From Butyrivibrio sp. (lineage in GTDB: Bacteria > Bacillota > Clostridia > Lachnospirales > Lachnospiraceae): 64,000 nucleotides of DNA. The notes under the pieces are model-generated. The model was not told the origin of the DNA and searched no databases. It worked only from the letters and a program-made list of their open reading frames with translations. The translations under genes and the position numbers were made by a program. This document shows, piece by piece, positions 1-8,098 of the stretch. Location: positions 1 to 64,000 of the forward strand of contig JAKVKH010000009.1 of the NCBI GenBank assembly GCA_022486625.1. The letters run 5' to 3'. Positions within the stretch are counted from its first letter, which is position 1, and the number at the start of each line of letters is the position of its first letter.

Positions 1-1126
1 CGCCGAGATAACCGGTTGTGATCAGCCCTTCCGGACGGATCAGATAGCTTTTTCCTTCTTCAAATGCCAGCGAAAGACCGATAAAGTCTTCCGGATTCTC
101 AGAATCTTCAATCAGCGCATAGCCGACAAAACGGTCCGGTCTGCCTTCCGCATACTTCATAATTTCTGCAAAAAGAGCTTCCGCTTCAGCAAGCGCTGTG
201 ACTTCATGCACCTCTGCAGCTTTTTTCTGTGGTGCATGATCTGCATCAAAACGCTTCAGCAGATCTTTCATGCCCAGCTGTTCCAGAATTGTATATGCCT
301 CAGGCGTCAGAAACTGCGGCGTTTTCCATACCGTTCCATCTTCTGTTTTTACAGAAGCATCCGTCTGCAGCGTTTCCGCAGCGATGATCTTCTGAAGCGC
401 TGCTTCATTCTCCGGTACATTTTTTTCCGGCACCCGGTTCTTCAGTTCGTCCGCATGTGCGCAGGCACTGCTGACAGAACCGTATGTCTTAAGAAGTCTT
501 GCCGCTGCACGCTCTCCCATTCCGGGGATTCCGGAGATTCCATGTTCCGGGTCTCCCGCAAGTGCACGCAGCTGCGGCCACTGCTTCGGCACAATCATGA
601 ACTCCGCTTCCACATCGGCTGCATGATAGCACTGCAGCTGTGACTTACCGGCAGTCATTACCGGAATCAGCACCGCAGTTTTTTCCGAAACTGCCTGCAG
701 AAAGCGTCTGTCTCCTGTCAGGATCAGCACTCCTGCATGATCTGTGTCTTCATCTGTCCCGTTCTCCTGTGCCGCCGTTTCCACAATTGTATTCAGCACA
801 TCCGCAGCGCTCTTTTCCTTCACAGAAACAGTGCTGACCTGCATGGCATCCAGCACCTTTTTCAAAACCGGAAGCTGCCCCTTAAATTCCTCCGGCAGTT
901 CCTGAAAGGTATCATCCGTCAGTCCGTCAAAAGGCACCCGGTCGTCTTCCTCCAGCACTGCCATCAGGTACTCAGGTGCATACTCCTGCATCACCTGAAA
1001 AAACAGGTTCACGAAGCCGTAAACAGCATTCACAGAAGTTCCGGCTTCCTTTCCTTCTGTCGGAAGTCCGTAGAATGCCTGTTTTAATATACTGTATCCA
1101 TCAATCAGTAACAGTTTCTCTGCCAT
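1..1126 (-). CDS. polA: DNA polymerase I, N-terminal part (5'-nuclease-like domain; partial)
   Basis: The gene runs off the left edge; 375 codons are visible from the ATG at 1126. Residues 1-210 follow the PolA 5'-nuclease fold: LLLIDGYS near the start, NAVYGF at 33-38, and GISGIPGMGE at 196-205 matching the helix-hairpin-helix. Residues 210-375 look like the start of the exonuclease-like domain; the polymerase domain must lie outside the window. Several family metal-ligand positions are changed: the EADD motif reads SAAD (106-109), GDRD reads GDRR (138-141), and GDSSDN reads GDPEHG (191-196). The usual arch stretch after the second Asp is missing. DNA repair and Okazaki-fragment processing are the family roles. 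Whether this copy still cuts 5' flaps is doubtful. The small zinc-finger gene lies 30 bp upstream in the same direction. Confidence 0.85.
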   Translation of the reverse strand, partial: MAEKLLLIDGYSILKQAFYGLPTEGKEAGTSVNAVYGFVNLFFQVMQEYAPEYLMAVLEEDDRVPFDGLTDDTFQELPEEFKGQLPVLKKVLDAMQVSTVSVKEKSAADVLNTIVETAAQENGTDEDTDHAGVLILTGDRRFLQAVSEKTAVLIPVMTAGKSQLQCYHAADVEAEFMIVPKQWPQLRALAGDPEHGISGIPGMGERAAARLLKTYGSVSSACAHADELKNRVPEKNVPENEAALQKIIAAETLQTDASVKTEDGTVWKTPQFLTPEAYTILEQLGMKDLLKRFDADHAPQKKAAEVHEVTALAEAEALFAEIMKYAEGRPDRFVGYALIEDSENPEDFIGLSLAFEEGKSYLIRPEGLITTGYLG

Positions 1127-1156
1127 ATTTGTTCAATTCTCTCTTCACTGTTTTAA

Positions 1157-1483
1157 TTATTGCATGAAAAAGGCAATTGCAATCAGAAGTCCGATCGCCA
1201 GCATGACAAGTGCCTGCAGAATCACCGCAGCCCATTGCAGTGAGGTTCTGATCCGCATCTTATGACCGGCATCCTGAAGCTTCTGCTCCAGCTCTCCGGT
1301 CAGATTAAAGGCATTGCCCTCTTCCAGACGTTTCATTCCGACATTGATCAGAAACTGTATGGTCAGTTCTTCCTTGCAGTCCGCGCATCCGTTCACATGC
1401 CTTAAAAATTCCTGTAGCTCCTGATTATCCAGATTATCTTCCAGAAACAGCGGAATCATCCGTTCCGCATCCTTACAGTCCAT
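1157..1483 (-). CDS. Zinc-finger (zf-HC2-like) single-pass membrane protein
   Basis: 108 residues. The N-terminus has Cys3 and a His29-x3-Cys33-x2-Cys36 pattern typical of the zf-HC2 / anti-sigma-factor zinc finger. Residues about 84-107 form one hydrophobic membrane helix ending at the C-terminus. The start at 1483 is preceded by GGGGGAAA at good spacing. Family members often bind an ECF sigma factor at the membrane, but no sigma factor gene is visible here, so an anti-sigma role is only a guess. The gene ends 30 bp before polA and is probably co-transcribed with it. Confidence 0.75.
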   Translation of the reverse strand: MDCKDAERMIPLFLEDNLDNQELQEFLRHVNGCADCKEELTIQFLINVGMKRLEEGNAFNLTGELEQKLQDAGHKMRIRTSLQWAAVILQALVMLAIGLLIAIAFFMQ

Positions 1484-1597
1484 CAGATGTTTCCCCCACA
1501 GCGCTTTTTAAGGTCAGCGCACCCCGTAAATCTCTCTTTCAACAAGTAACAGCATACACCAAATACGGTTTTCTTAAAAGAGACAAATCTGCTGTTC

Positions 1598-2371
1598 TTA
1601 CAGGCGTCGTATCAGTTCCCACATTTCCAGAAGCGCATCGGTAGCAAAAAATCTGGAAAAGATTCTCTGCAGAGTGCAGAAAAGTCCCGGTGTGGAGACC
1701 GCACGTCCATAATAGGTATCCCTGATGGCTCCTGCTGCAACATCCCTGCTCCATGTTGCCATCGGAAAATGTCTGATATAAGAGCTGTTCTGTGATTTCT
1801 GGGCTTTGGCGATGAACTCCGTGTCCTTAATCCAGTACGGGCAGACTGCCGTCACGAAAATGCCCTGCGGCAGCAGCTCTTTTCTGAGTGCACGACTGTA
1901 ATGCAGAAGAAATACCTTGGTCGCCGCATACACGTTCAGATACGGCACCGGCATATAGGCTGAGGAAGAACAGACTTCCATAATATGACTTCCGCCCTTC
2001 ATGTAGGGAATCACAATCTGTGTGATATCCACTGCCGCCCTGCAGTTGAGGTCGATCATTCTGTCACAGTCCTGTCTGGATATTTCGCTGTAATTTCCGA
2101 TCTTTCCAAATCCGGCCGCATTAATCAACAGCTTTACCAACGGCTTTTCTGCTTCCAGAATCTTTTCAAGTTCATCTATGGAGTTCCGTTCAGACAGATC
2201 CCATGTGAAGATTCTAACCTTTGTATGAGTCAGACCCGCAATGGCTTCCAGTCTTTCTTTCCTTCTGGCGATCAGCCAGAATTCCTGAATATCTGTTCTG
2301 CCATCCAGCTGCCGGATCATTTCGTAGCCAAGTCCGCTGGATGCGCCTGTAATAATCGCAATTTTCATCAT
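1598..2371 (-). CDS. Short-chain dehydrogenase/reductase (SDR)
   Basis: 257 residues. The classical SDR layout is present: cofactor motif TGASSGLG (8-15), NAAG (84-87), catalytic Tyr148 and Lys152 in YAATK with a serine cluster at 135-137. An NAD(P)-dependent oxidoreductase is secure; the substrate is not known. An ATG ATG pair sits just after GGAGG, so the start is 2371 or 2368. It lies 27 bp downstream of the GntR regulator gene on the same strand, suggesting co-transcription from the promoter at 3144-3172. The 114 bp between its stop and the zinc-finger gene show no clear terminator. Confidence 0.85.
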   Translation of the reverse strand: MMKIAIITGASSGLGYEMIRQLDGRTDIQEFWLIARRKERLEAIAGLTHTKVRIFTWDLSERNSIDELEKILEAEKPLVKLLINAAGFGKIGNYSEISRQDCDRMIDLNCRAAVDITQIVIPYMKGGSHIMEVCSSSAYMPVPYLNVYAATKVFLLHYSRALRKELLPQGIFVTAVCPYWIKDTEFIAKAQKSQNSSYIRHFPMATWSRDVAAGAIRDTYYGRAVSTPGLFCTLQRIFSRFFATDALLEMWELIRRL

Positions 2372-2398
2372 GCTGCCTCCGATCAGTTCAAAGCATTA

Positions 2399-3100
2399 TC
2401 AGTAAATTCTGTGCATACCATCAATTATATCATCCATATGTCTGTCCGTGCACGCCCTTGCAAGAGTACAGTCTCCCTGTCTGAGGGTCTCATAAAGTTC
2501 TCTGTGTTTTTCATAAAGGAGTTTTACACCGTATCTGCTGCAGAAGCGCATCCACATCCTCGTGGTAATCGGCTTAAAGGAAACATAGATCAGGGGCAGA
2601 ATACTGTTGCCTCCTGCGGCAGCCAGCTCATGCTGAAACTGAAACACAGCCTCCACAGCCTGTGTGACATTATCAGATGTCCCGATCTTCTCTGTCAGTT
2701 CTTCCATCCGGATATAATCCTCATCTGTTGCATTCATAATGAAGACATCAGTTGCCAGATGCTCGACTGCACGGCGGAATTCAAGGATGGATCTGATCTC
2801 AGAAGGCTTGATCATCTCGCCCCTGTATTCCATGATGGCAATCAGCGTATCGATATTGCCGTTTTTACAATAATCTGCCACAAAAACGCCCTGCCTGGGA
2901 ACAATCTCCAGAAAGCCTTGCCTCTCCAGGAGTTCAAAACCACTGTTCACCACTGCGCGACTTACCTGCATCTGATCTGCAATTTCTCTTTCCGGCGGCA
3001 TTTTGGAGCCAACCGGAAGTTGTCCTGACAATATATTTTCTCTGATCTGAGAGATAAAAAGATCCTTCAGACTCGGTGCATTCAGTTTCTGAAATTCCAT
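2399..3100 (-). CDS. GntR/FadR-family transcriptional regulator
   Basis: 233 residues from the ATG at 3100, chosen because GGAGG stands five bases upstream; reading further upstream would run through the promoter and operator. The N-terminal winged helix contains the GntR signature (LPPEREIA-like: MPPEREIADQMQVSRAVV) and the C-terminal half is a helical FCD-type ligand domain. It probably represses its own transcription through the palindrome at 3120-3130 and may control the downstream SDR gene. The effector, typically a small organic acid in FadR relatives, cannot be told from sequence. Confidence 0.85.
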   Translation of the reverse strand: MEFQKLNAPSLKDLFISQIRENILSGQLPVGSKMPPEREIADQMQVSRAVVNSGFELLERQGFLEIVPRQGVFVADYCKNGNIDTLIAIMEYRGEMIKPSEIRSILEFRRAVEHLATDVFIMNATDEDYIRMEELTEKIGTSDNVTQAVEAVFQFQHELAAAGGNSILPLIYVSFKPITTRMWMRFCSRYGVKLLYEKHRELYETLRQGDCTLARACTDRHMDDIIDGMHRIY

Positions 3101-3119
3101 AGCTTCCTCCATTTGGTGT

Positions 3120-3130
3120 TGGTTATACCA
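3120..3130 (-). promoter_or_regulatory. Probable FadR-type operator for the GntR gene
   Basis: The 11-bp sequence TGGTTATACCA is a palindrome matching the TGG-N5-CCA pattern seen for FadR-subfamily GntR proteins. It lies just downstream of the predicted transcription start and just upstream of the ribosome site of the regulator gene, a position suited to autorepression. A flanking wider repeat TTGGTT...AACCAA spans 3119-3138. Confidence 0.6.
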
Positions 3131-3143
3131 CGAACCAAAGTCT

Positions 3144-3172
3144 ATTTTACCATGTTTTTTCACTGAATTCAA
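3144..3172 (-). promoter_or_regulatory. Sigma-A-type promoter of the GntR-SDR unit
   Basis: On the minus strand TTGAAT and TAAAAT are separated by exactly 17 bases. Transcription would start near 3137, placing the TGGTTATACCA palindrome within the first 20 transcribed bases. Confidence 0.65.
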
Positions 3173-3213
3173 TGCCATTTTATGTGCAATATGCCATTTT
3201 TGTGCCACGATTC

Positions 3214-3242
3214 TTGTAAAAAAGCTATGGAAATTTTATAAT
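3214..3242 (+). promoter_or_regulatory. Sigma-A-type promoter of the hypB operon
   Basis: TTGTAA (3214-3219) and a consensus TATAAT (3237-3242) are 17 bases apart. The leader to hypB would be about 80 nt. The promoter is back to back with that of the GntR gene, with about 40 bp between the two -35 boxes. Confidence 0.7.
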
Positions 3243-3330
3243 ATAATGAAGTTCGGTTTGCAATGTATTTTTTCTGGATATACCAGTGCATTATAAAAAC
3301 CGATGTATAAACGCACCAAGGAGGAAGTCT

Positions 3331-3999
3331 ATGGAAGAATTCAAGGTACTTGAAATCAAACAGAGTGTCTTTGCTGACAATGATCGTCAGGCTGATGAAA
3401 TGCGAAGAGAACTCAAAAAGAAAAAAGTGTTCCTTCTGAATCTTATGTCCAGCCCCGGTTCGGGTAAGACCACAACGCTTTCCCGTACCATCGAGGCACT
3501 TCGAGATGAAATGAAAATCGGTGTCATGGAAGCCGATATTGATTCCGATGTGGATGCTCGCGAGATTGAGAAGTTCGGTGCAAAGGTCATTCAGCTGCAT
3601 ACCGGCGGAATGTGCCACCTGGACGCAGAAATGACCAGGCAGGGACTTGAGGGTCTGGACACTCAGGATGTCGATCTGGCCATTCTGGAAAATGTCGGCA
3701 ATCTGGTATGCCCTGCCGAATTTGATACCGGCGCTGTGAAGAACGCCATGATTCTGTCTGTTCCTGAAGGGGATGACAAGCCGCTCAAATATCCGCTGAT
3801 TTTTCAGGTATGTGATGTGGTTCTGATCAACAAAATTGATGTGCTCCCCTATTTTGACTTTGATATGGAAGAATGCCGCAAAAATATTCTGATACGTAAT
3901 CCGAAGGCAAAGATCATTCCGATCTGTGCCAAAACCGGTGAAGGGATTGAAGAATGGGCAGACTGGCTTCGCGGTCAGGTAAAGGAATGGAAAAGCTGA
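3331..3999 (+). CDS. hypB: HypB nickel-insertion GTPase
   Basis: 222 residues from the ATG at 3331, which follows AGGAGG at seven bases. The P-loop SSPGSGKTT is at 40-48; the metal site GGMCHLD holds Cys95 and His96, which bind Ni/Zn at the dimer interface in HypB and UreG-like GTPases; NVGNLVCPAEFD and NKID complete the SIMIBI GTPase signature. There is no N-terminal His-rich stretch and no CXXGC nickel site, so it is the short HypB form. It delivers nickel with HypA, in the family usually to NiFe hydrogenase. No hydrogenase or hypCDEF is in the window; the next gene is an Fe-S flavoprotein and then hypA. Confidence 0.92.
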   Translation: MEEFKVLEIKQSVFADNDRQADEMRRELKKKKVFLLNLMSSPGSGKTTTLSRTIEALRDEMKIGVMEADIDSDVDAREIEKFGAKVIQLHTGGMCHLDAEMTRQGLEGLDTQDVDLAILENVGNLVCPAEFDTGAVKNAMILSVPEGDDKPLKYPLIFQVCDVVLINKIDVLPYFDFDMEECRKNILIRNPKAKIIPICAKTGEGIEEWADWLRGQVKEWKS

Positions 4000-4038
4000 T
4001 CAAAAAATAATTCTGCAAAAGAAAGAGGTAAAAACAAA

Positions 4039-6708
4039 ATGGCTGAAGAACTCAGACCCAAAATCGTAAAGCTGATTAAAATGATCGGCGGTGTGGCCGG
4101 TGCCATGAACAAAATTGAAAAAACAATGCCTGAATACTACGCGCTTGACGGCGTCGTCACAGATGACATGGCAGACGTTGCGCTTTGCCTTGGTCTTCGT
4201 CAGGAACGTACACTGGATTACATTCAGCAGAAATGCGGCAAAAGCTCACAGGAAACGCAGAAGCTTCTGGATCAGCTCTGCTATACCGGTGTTGTAAAAA
4301 CCTGGAAAGATAAAAAAACAGGCAAAGATCTCTACTTTGTAAATATTTTTGCTCCCGGCATTCTGGAAATGATGGTAAACAACCGTGAACAGCTCGCAGC
4401 ACATCCGGAAATCGGACGTGCCTTTGAAGAATATACCAGAAAGCGTCTGGCCCCGATGGCAGCTCTTTTCCCGGAAGGCATGGCCATGATGCGTGTTGTT
4501 CCCGTAGAAAGCGCCATCAAGGATCTGCCCGGCGTTCAGCCATGGGAAAAGCTCTCCTATTATCTTGACAAATATGATACCTATACCGTATCCGACTGTT
4601 CCTGCCGTCAGTGCCGTCAGGTTGCCGGTGAAGGCTGCGGACATCTGGCACATGAGATGTGCATCCAGATGGGTGAAGGAGCAGAATTCTACGCCAAGAC
4701 CGGTCGTGGCCGCAAGATCAGCCGTAAGGAAGTAGAAGAAATCATCAAATTTGCAGAAGACAACGGACTGATGCATGAAATGCCGCATACAGACGGACTT
4801 GGTGAGTCTTTCGCCATCTGTAACTGCTGTTCCTGTTCCTGCTTCTCCCTGCGTCTTGCCACCCTGTTCAATACACCGGATGCCATCCGTTCCAACTTCA
4901 CTGCCGTCGCAGATCCTGAGAAGTGCGTTGCCTGCGGCCAGTGTGTAGAGAACTGCCCGTCCAATGCATTAAAGCTCGGTCAGCGTCTGTGTGCAAAAAA
5001 AGAGCCTGCAAAGGAAGAAAAGATCACTGCACGTGACCACAGATGGACCTCCAAAGACTGGAATGTTGACTATCGTGAAAACAGACAGGACGTTGCACCG
5101 GAAGGAACCTCTCCGTGCAAGACCAAATGTCCTGCACATATTGCAGTTCAGGGTTATATCAAGCTTGCTGCACAGGGTAAATATGAAGATGCGCTTGCCC
5201 TCATCAAGAAAGAAAATCCGTTCCCTGCTGTCTGCGGCCGTATCTGCCCTCACAAGTGTGAGGATGAATGTACCAGAGGACGTGTGGATGAACCTGTTGC
5301 CATTGATGAAATCAAGAAGTTCATCGCTGATAAGGAACTGGATGGTTCCATCCATGTACTTCCGCAGAAGCGTTACAATCTCGGCAATAAGGTAGCTATT
5401 GTAGGTGCCGGCCCTGCAGGTCTTTCCTGCGCTTACTATCTTGCTGTCGACGGATATAAGGTAACTGTATTTGAAAAGCAGCCAAAGCTCGGCGGTATGC
5501 TCGCTCTCGGTATTCCTTCCTTCCGTCTGGAAAAAGAAGTTATAAATGCCGAGATCGATGTTCTGCGTGAAATGGGTGTTGAATTTAAAACAGGTGTTGA
5601 AGTCGGTAAGGATATCACACTGGATCAGCTCAGAAGCGAAGGTTATCAGGCATTCTATCTGGCAATCGGTGCGCAGGGCGGACGCAGCCTCGGCGTAGAA
5701 GGTGAAGATGCAGAAGGTGTCATCAGCGGTGTTGAGTTCCTGCGTAATGTAAATCTTGGAAATAAGGCAAACCTGTCAGGTAATGTTGTTGTCATCGGCG
5801 GTGGTAACGTTGCAATCGATGTAGCACGTACTGCTACCAGAGAAGGTGCTGCTACCGTTAATCTGTACTGTCTTGAGAGCCGTAAGGAAATGCCTGCTCT
5901 TGATGATGAAATTGAAGAAGCACAGAGCGACGCCGTTGTCTTTAATAACAGCTGGGGTCCGAAGAGAATCGTCACGGAAAACGGTAAGGTAACAGGTGTC
6001 GAGTTCCGCCGCTGCACAAGCGTATTTGATGAAAATCATCGTTTCTCACCGAAATATGACGATAATGATACCATTACCATTCCTGCAGACACTGTTCTGC
6101 TCTCCATCGGTCAGTCCATTCAGTGGGGCGGCATGCTGGAAGGCAGCAAGGTTGTAATGGGACGCGGAAATACCGCTGTCTGTGATGAACTGACTTGGCA
6201 GACTGCTCAGCCGGATGTATTTGTCGGCGGTGACTGTGCAACAGGTCCGAAATTCGCCATCAATGCCATCGCAGAAGGCAAAGAAGGTGCCATTTCCATT
6301 CATCGTTTCGTACAGCCCGGTCAGTCTCTGACACTCGGCCGTGACAGACGTGACTATCACGCATTTGACAAGGATAATGCAGATCTGTCCGGATATGACA
6401 ATATTCCGCGTCAGCGTCCGCTGCACAACGAAGATGCAAAGAAAACCTTCAGGGATGACCGTGAAACCTTCACCGAAGAACAGATGAAAAAAGAAACAGA
6501 ACGTTGCCTCGGCTGCGGTGCTGTTCAGGTAGATTCCTACATGTGTCTTGGCTGCGGAATGTGCACTACGAAGTGTAAGTTTGATGCCATTCACCTCGAG
6601 CGTACAGGCAACACGGTTCCGGATGCTTATGAAAAACTGCCGGTCAGAATTGCTGCCAATGCCATCAAGCGTAGCGGTAAGATCGTTGCTGCTTCTCTGA
6701 AGAAATAA
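4039..6708 (+). CDS. Large Fe-S / FAD / NAD(P)-dependent oxidoreductase (GltD-like core) between hypB and hypA
   Basis: 889 residues. In order: a winged-helix-like segment (about 1-115); a Cys-rich module with Cys187, 189, 192, 200, 208 and a second cluster Cys261, 263, 264, 266, 268; a 4Fe-4S ferredoxin motif (CVACGQCVENC, 296-306); a GltD-type N-terminal Fe-S region (CKTKC, then CGRICPHKCEDEC near 400); FAD motif GAGPAGLS near 456; NAD(P) motif GGGNVAID near 587; the GGDC...AINAIAEG FAD C-terminal motif; and a last ferredoxin-like pair (CLGCG, 823; CLGCGMCTTKC, about 840-850). It should move electrons between NAD(P)H, FAD and several Fe-S clusters in the cytoplasm. The partner is unknown. 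Placement between two nickel chaperones suggests a link to a nickel enzyme, but that is inference. Confidence 0.85.
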   Translation: MAEELRPKIVKLIKMIGGVAGAMNKIEKTMPEYYALDGVVTDDMADVALCLGLRQERTLDYIQQKCGKSSQETQKLLDQLCYTGVVKTWKDKKTGKDLYFVNIFAPGILEMMVNNREQLAAHPEIGRAFEEYTRKRLAPMAALFPEGMAMMRVVPVESAIKDLPGVQPWEKLSYYLDKYDTYTVSDCSCRQCRQVAGEGCGHLAHEMCIQMGEGAEFYAKTGRGRKISRKEVEEIIKFAEDNGLMHEMPHTDGLGESFAICNCCSCSCFSLRLATLFNTPDAIRSNFTAVADPEKCVACGQCVENCPSNALKLGQRLCAKKEPAKEEKITARDHRWTSKDWNVDYRENRQDVAPEGTSPCKTKCPAHIAVQGYIKLAAQGKYEDALALIKKENPFPAVCGRICPHKCEDECTRGRVDEPVAIDEIKKFIADKELDGSIHVLPQKRYNLGNKVAIVGAGPAGLSCAYYLAVDGYKVTVFEKQPKLGGMLALGIPSFRLEKEVINAEIDVLREMGVEFKTGVEVGKDITLDQLRSEGYQAFYLAIGAQGGRSLGVEGEDAEGVISGVEFLRNVNLGNKANLSGNVVVIGGGNVAIDVARTATREGAATVNLYCLESRKEMPALDDEIEEAQSDAVVFNNSWGPKRIVTENGKVTGVEFRRCTSVFDENHRFSPKYDDNDTITIPADTVLLSIGQSIQWGGMLEGSKVVMGRGNTAVCDELTWQTAQPDVFVGGDCATGPKFAINAIAEGKEGAISIHRFVQPGQSLTLGRDRRDYHAFDKDNADLSGYDNIPRQRPLHNEDAKKTFRDDRETFTEEQMKKETERCLGCGAVQVDSYMCLGCGMCTTKCKFDAIHLERTGNTVPDAYEKLPVRIAANAIKRSGKIVAASLKK

Positions 6709-6714
6709 ATCGGA

Positions 6715-6733
6715 CCGGGTGCTTTGCGCCCGG
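6715..6733 (+). other. Intercistronic hairpin
   Basis: CCGGGTGC and GCGCCCGG can pair around a TTT loop, with one G-T pair. No T-run follows, so this looks like an RNA-stabilising or processing hairpin between the oxidoreductase and hypA rather than a terminator. Confidence 0.45.
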
Positions 6734-6782
6734 ATTGATTTATATAACACAGGCATTGTTGTAGAAAATATGAGGTAGCTTT

Positions 6783-7124
6783 ATGCATGAGCTTGGAATT
6801 CTGAATTCCATGATCCATACGATCCAGAATGTCGTAAATGAACAGGGCATCACAGAAGTTGATAAGCTGGTCATTGAAATCGGCGAACTCTCAGGTATCG
6901 TTCCCCATTATATCGAGGAATGCTGGCCTGCCGCCCGTTACAAAACCTTCATGGAAAATACCGAGCTGGAACTGATTGTTATCCCCGGTATGGTCAAATG
7001 CCGTGACTGCGGTGAAGTCTTTAATGCCGTCTCCGCAGATCTTTCCTGTCCCAAATGCGGCAGCCGCAATATGGAGATTCTGGAAGGCAATGATATGATC
7101 ATCAAGGAAATCATCTGTAAGTAA
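6783..7124 (+). CDS. hypA: HypA nickel metallochaperone
   Basis: 113 residues, the usual HypA length. It begins MHELGIL: His2 with the free N-terminus is the family nickel site. Two CxxC pairs (CRDC about 73-76 and CPKC about 90-93) form the structural zinc site. A GAGG box lies seven bases before the ATG. It works with HypB to load nickel. It is the last gene of the hypB operon; the IS200-type element begins just after its stop codon. Confidence 0.92.
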   Translation: MHELGILNSMIHTIQNVVNEQGITEVDKLVIEIGELSGIVPHYIEECWPAARYKTFMENTELELIVIPGMVKCRDCGEVFNAVSADLSCPKCGSRNMEILEGNDMIIKEIICK

Positions 7125-7129
7125 TGATG

Positions 7130-7850
7130 ATTAAGTCGCTCCCACCCGTAAAACGGGTGGCTCGATGAGCGGGCTATAAGCCCTTGTTGCTAGGCCAGCG
7201 TCTCAAGGCGCTGGCTTTCACTTTGTTCAAGCCAAATTGCTCTTGGCCCGTTGCTACCCCTTAAGGGGTGTTCGTACTACTTACTCCTGACCCTTAAAAG
7301 GGTCTTCATACTCTTTAACACTTAACTTATCCTGTAGAATATCGCTTTTTTCCTGATCTTGAATGTATTTCTTTATAGTATCCTCATTCAATCCTACCGT
7401 ACTGACATAGTATCCCTCTGACCAAAAATGTCTGTTTCCAAACTTGTACTTTAGATTTGCATGTTTATCAAACATCATAAGTGCCGACTTTCATTTTAAA
7501 TACCCCATGAAACTCGATACGCTTATCTTTGGCGGGATACTTACAAGCATATGTATATGATCCGGCATGAGGTGTCCCTCTATAATTGTTACTCCCTTAT
7601 AACTGCATAACTGTTTTATGATATCCCGCAAATCCTCCTTGTATTGATTGTATATAATTTTTCGTCTATACTTTGGTGTGAAGACAATGTGGTACTTACA
7701 CATCCATTTCGTATGTGCCATATCATTGGCTTTGTTTGCCATAAAATCACCTTTCCTTTCTGCAATATTGGCTTGGACACCTATATTGTAACGGAAAGGT
7801 GATTTTTCGTATAACGTTTTGGCTCGCACCCGCATAGCGGGTGGATTTTT
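7130..7850 (-). mobile_element. IS200/IS605-type element with a single (broken) tnpA
   Basis: A Y1-transposase gene is flanked by hairpin-rich ends, as in IS200 elements. Downstream of tnpA are CCACCCG/CGGGTGG (7142-7160), GGGCT/AGCCC (7171-7183), GCCAGCG/CGCTGGC (7194-7215) and ACCCC/GGGGT (7256-7269). Upstream of tnpA is CACCCGC/GCGGGTG (7827-7843), whose arm resembles the hairpin at the other end. No tnpB or inverted terminal repeats are present, as expected. The outer borders are estimates; a further hairpin GTTTCTCC/GGAGAAAC (7866-7885) may belong to it. Confidence 0.65.
7281..7742 (-). pseudogene. tnpA: IS200-type Y1 transposase tnpA, interrupted by an in-frame TGA
   Basis: From the ATG at 7742 (AAGGTG upstream) the frame runs 83 codons, meets TGA at 7491-7493, and continues without a shift to the true stop at 7281, 153 residues in all. 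The first part carries the HUH motif (PDHIHML). The part after the stop carries the helix with the expected catalytic Tyr (KKYIQDQE). The stop interrupts a conserved stretch GYLK-stop-KSALM, where relatives usually have Gly; GGA to TGA is one base change. The short product would lack the Tyr nucleophile, so the copy is predicted inactive unless the stop is read through or a helper acts in trans. Confidence 0.85.
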
Positions 7851-7920
7851 GTTTCGGACGCTCCCGTTTCTCCGTTGGGAGAAACTCCCGCATCCTCAAC
7901 AGGCTAAAGCCTGCATTAAA

Positions 7921-7945
7921 AAAGAGGTTGCTGTGCAACCTCTTT
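7921..7945 (-). terminator. Terminator of the GH2-symporter operon
   Basis: A perfect 11-bp stem AAAGAGGTTGC/GCAACCTCTTT with a 3-nt loop. Read on the minus strand it is followed by a run of T, fitting termination after the symporter gene at 8099. It may also work weakly from the other side. Confidence 0.7.
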
Positions 7946-7966
7946 ATCAATGAAATGTAAGGCAGT

Positions 7967-8004
7967 CTGCCGGATATGTGCTTTTTCATATCCGGCAGTT
8001 TTTT
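7967..8004 (+). terminator. Plus-strand terminator, probably original end of the hyp operon
   Basis: CTGCCGGATATG and CATATCCGGCAG form a perfect 12-bp stem, followed on the plus strand by TTTTTT. The only upstream plus-strand genes are hypB-hypA, now separated from it by the IS200-type element. Confidence 0.7.
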
Positions 8005-8098
8005 GTGGGGATTCCTGTCTTTTATCATGAATTTTAGTGTCTACCATATAGGACAAAGTTTAAATAAAACTGCATCTGCCCGCTTCACCCGTTGCTTC

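Noticed and set aside
1157..1483. Anti-sigma factor with partner ECF sigma
   Set aside because: The zf-HC2 and membrane helix are present, but no sigma factor gene is adjacent, so only a neutral zinc-finger membrane protein is called.
7747..8028. 93-codon minus ORF across the IS end and terminators
   Set aside because: It runs through two terminator hairpins and the tnpA leader and has no family resemblance.
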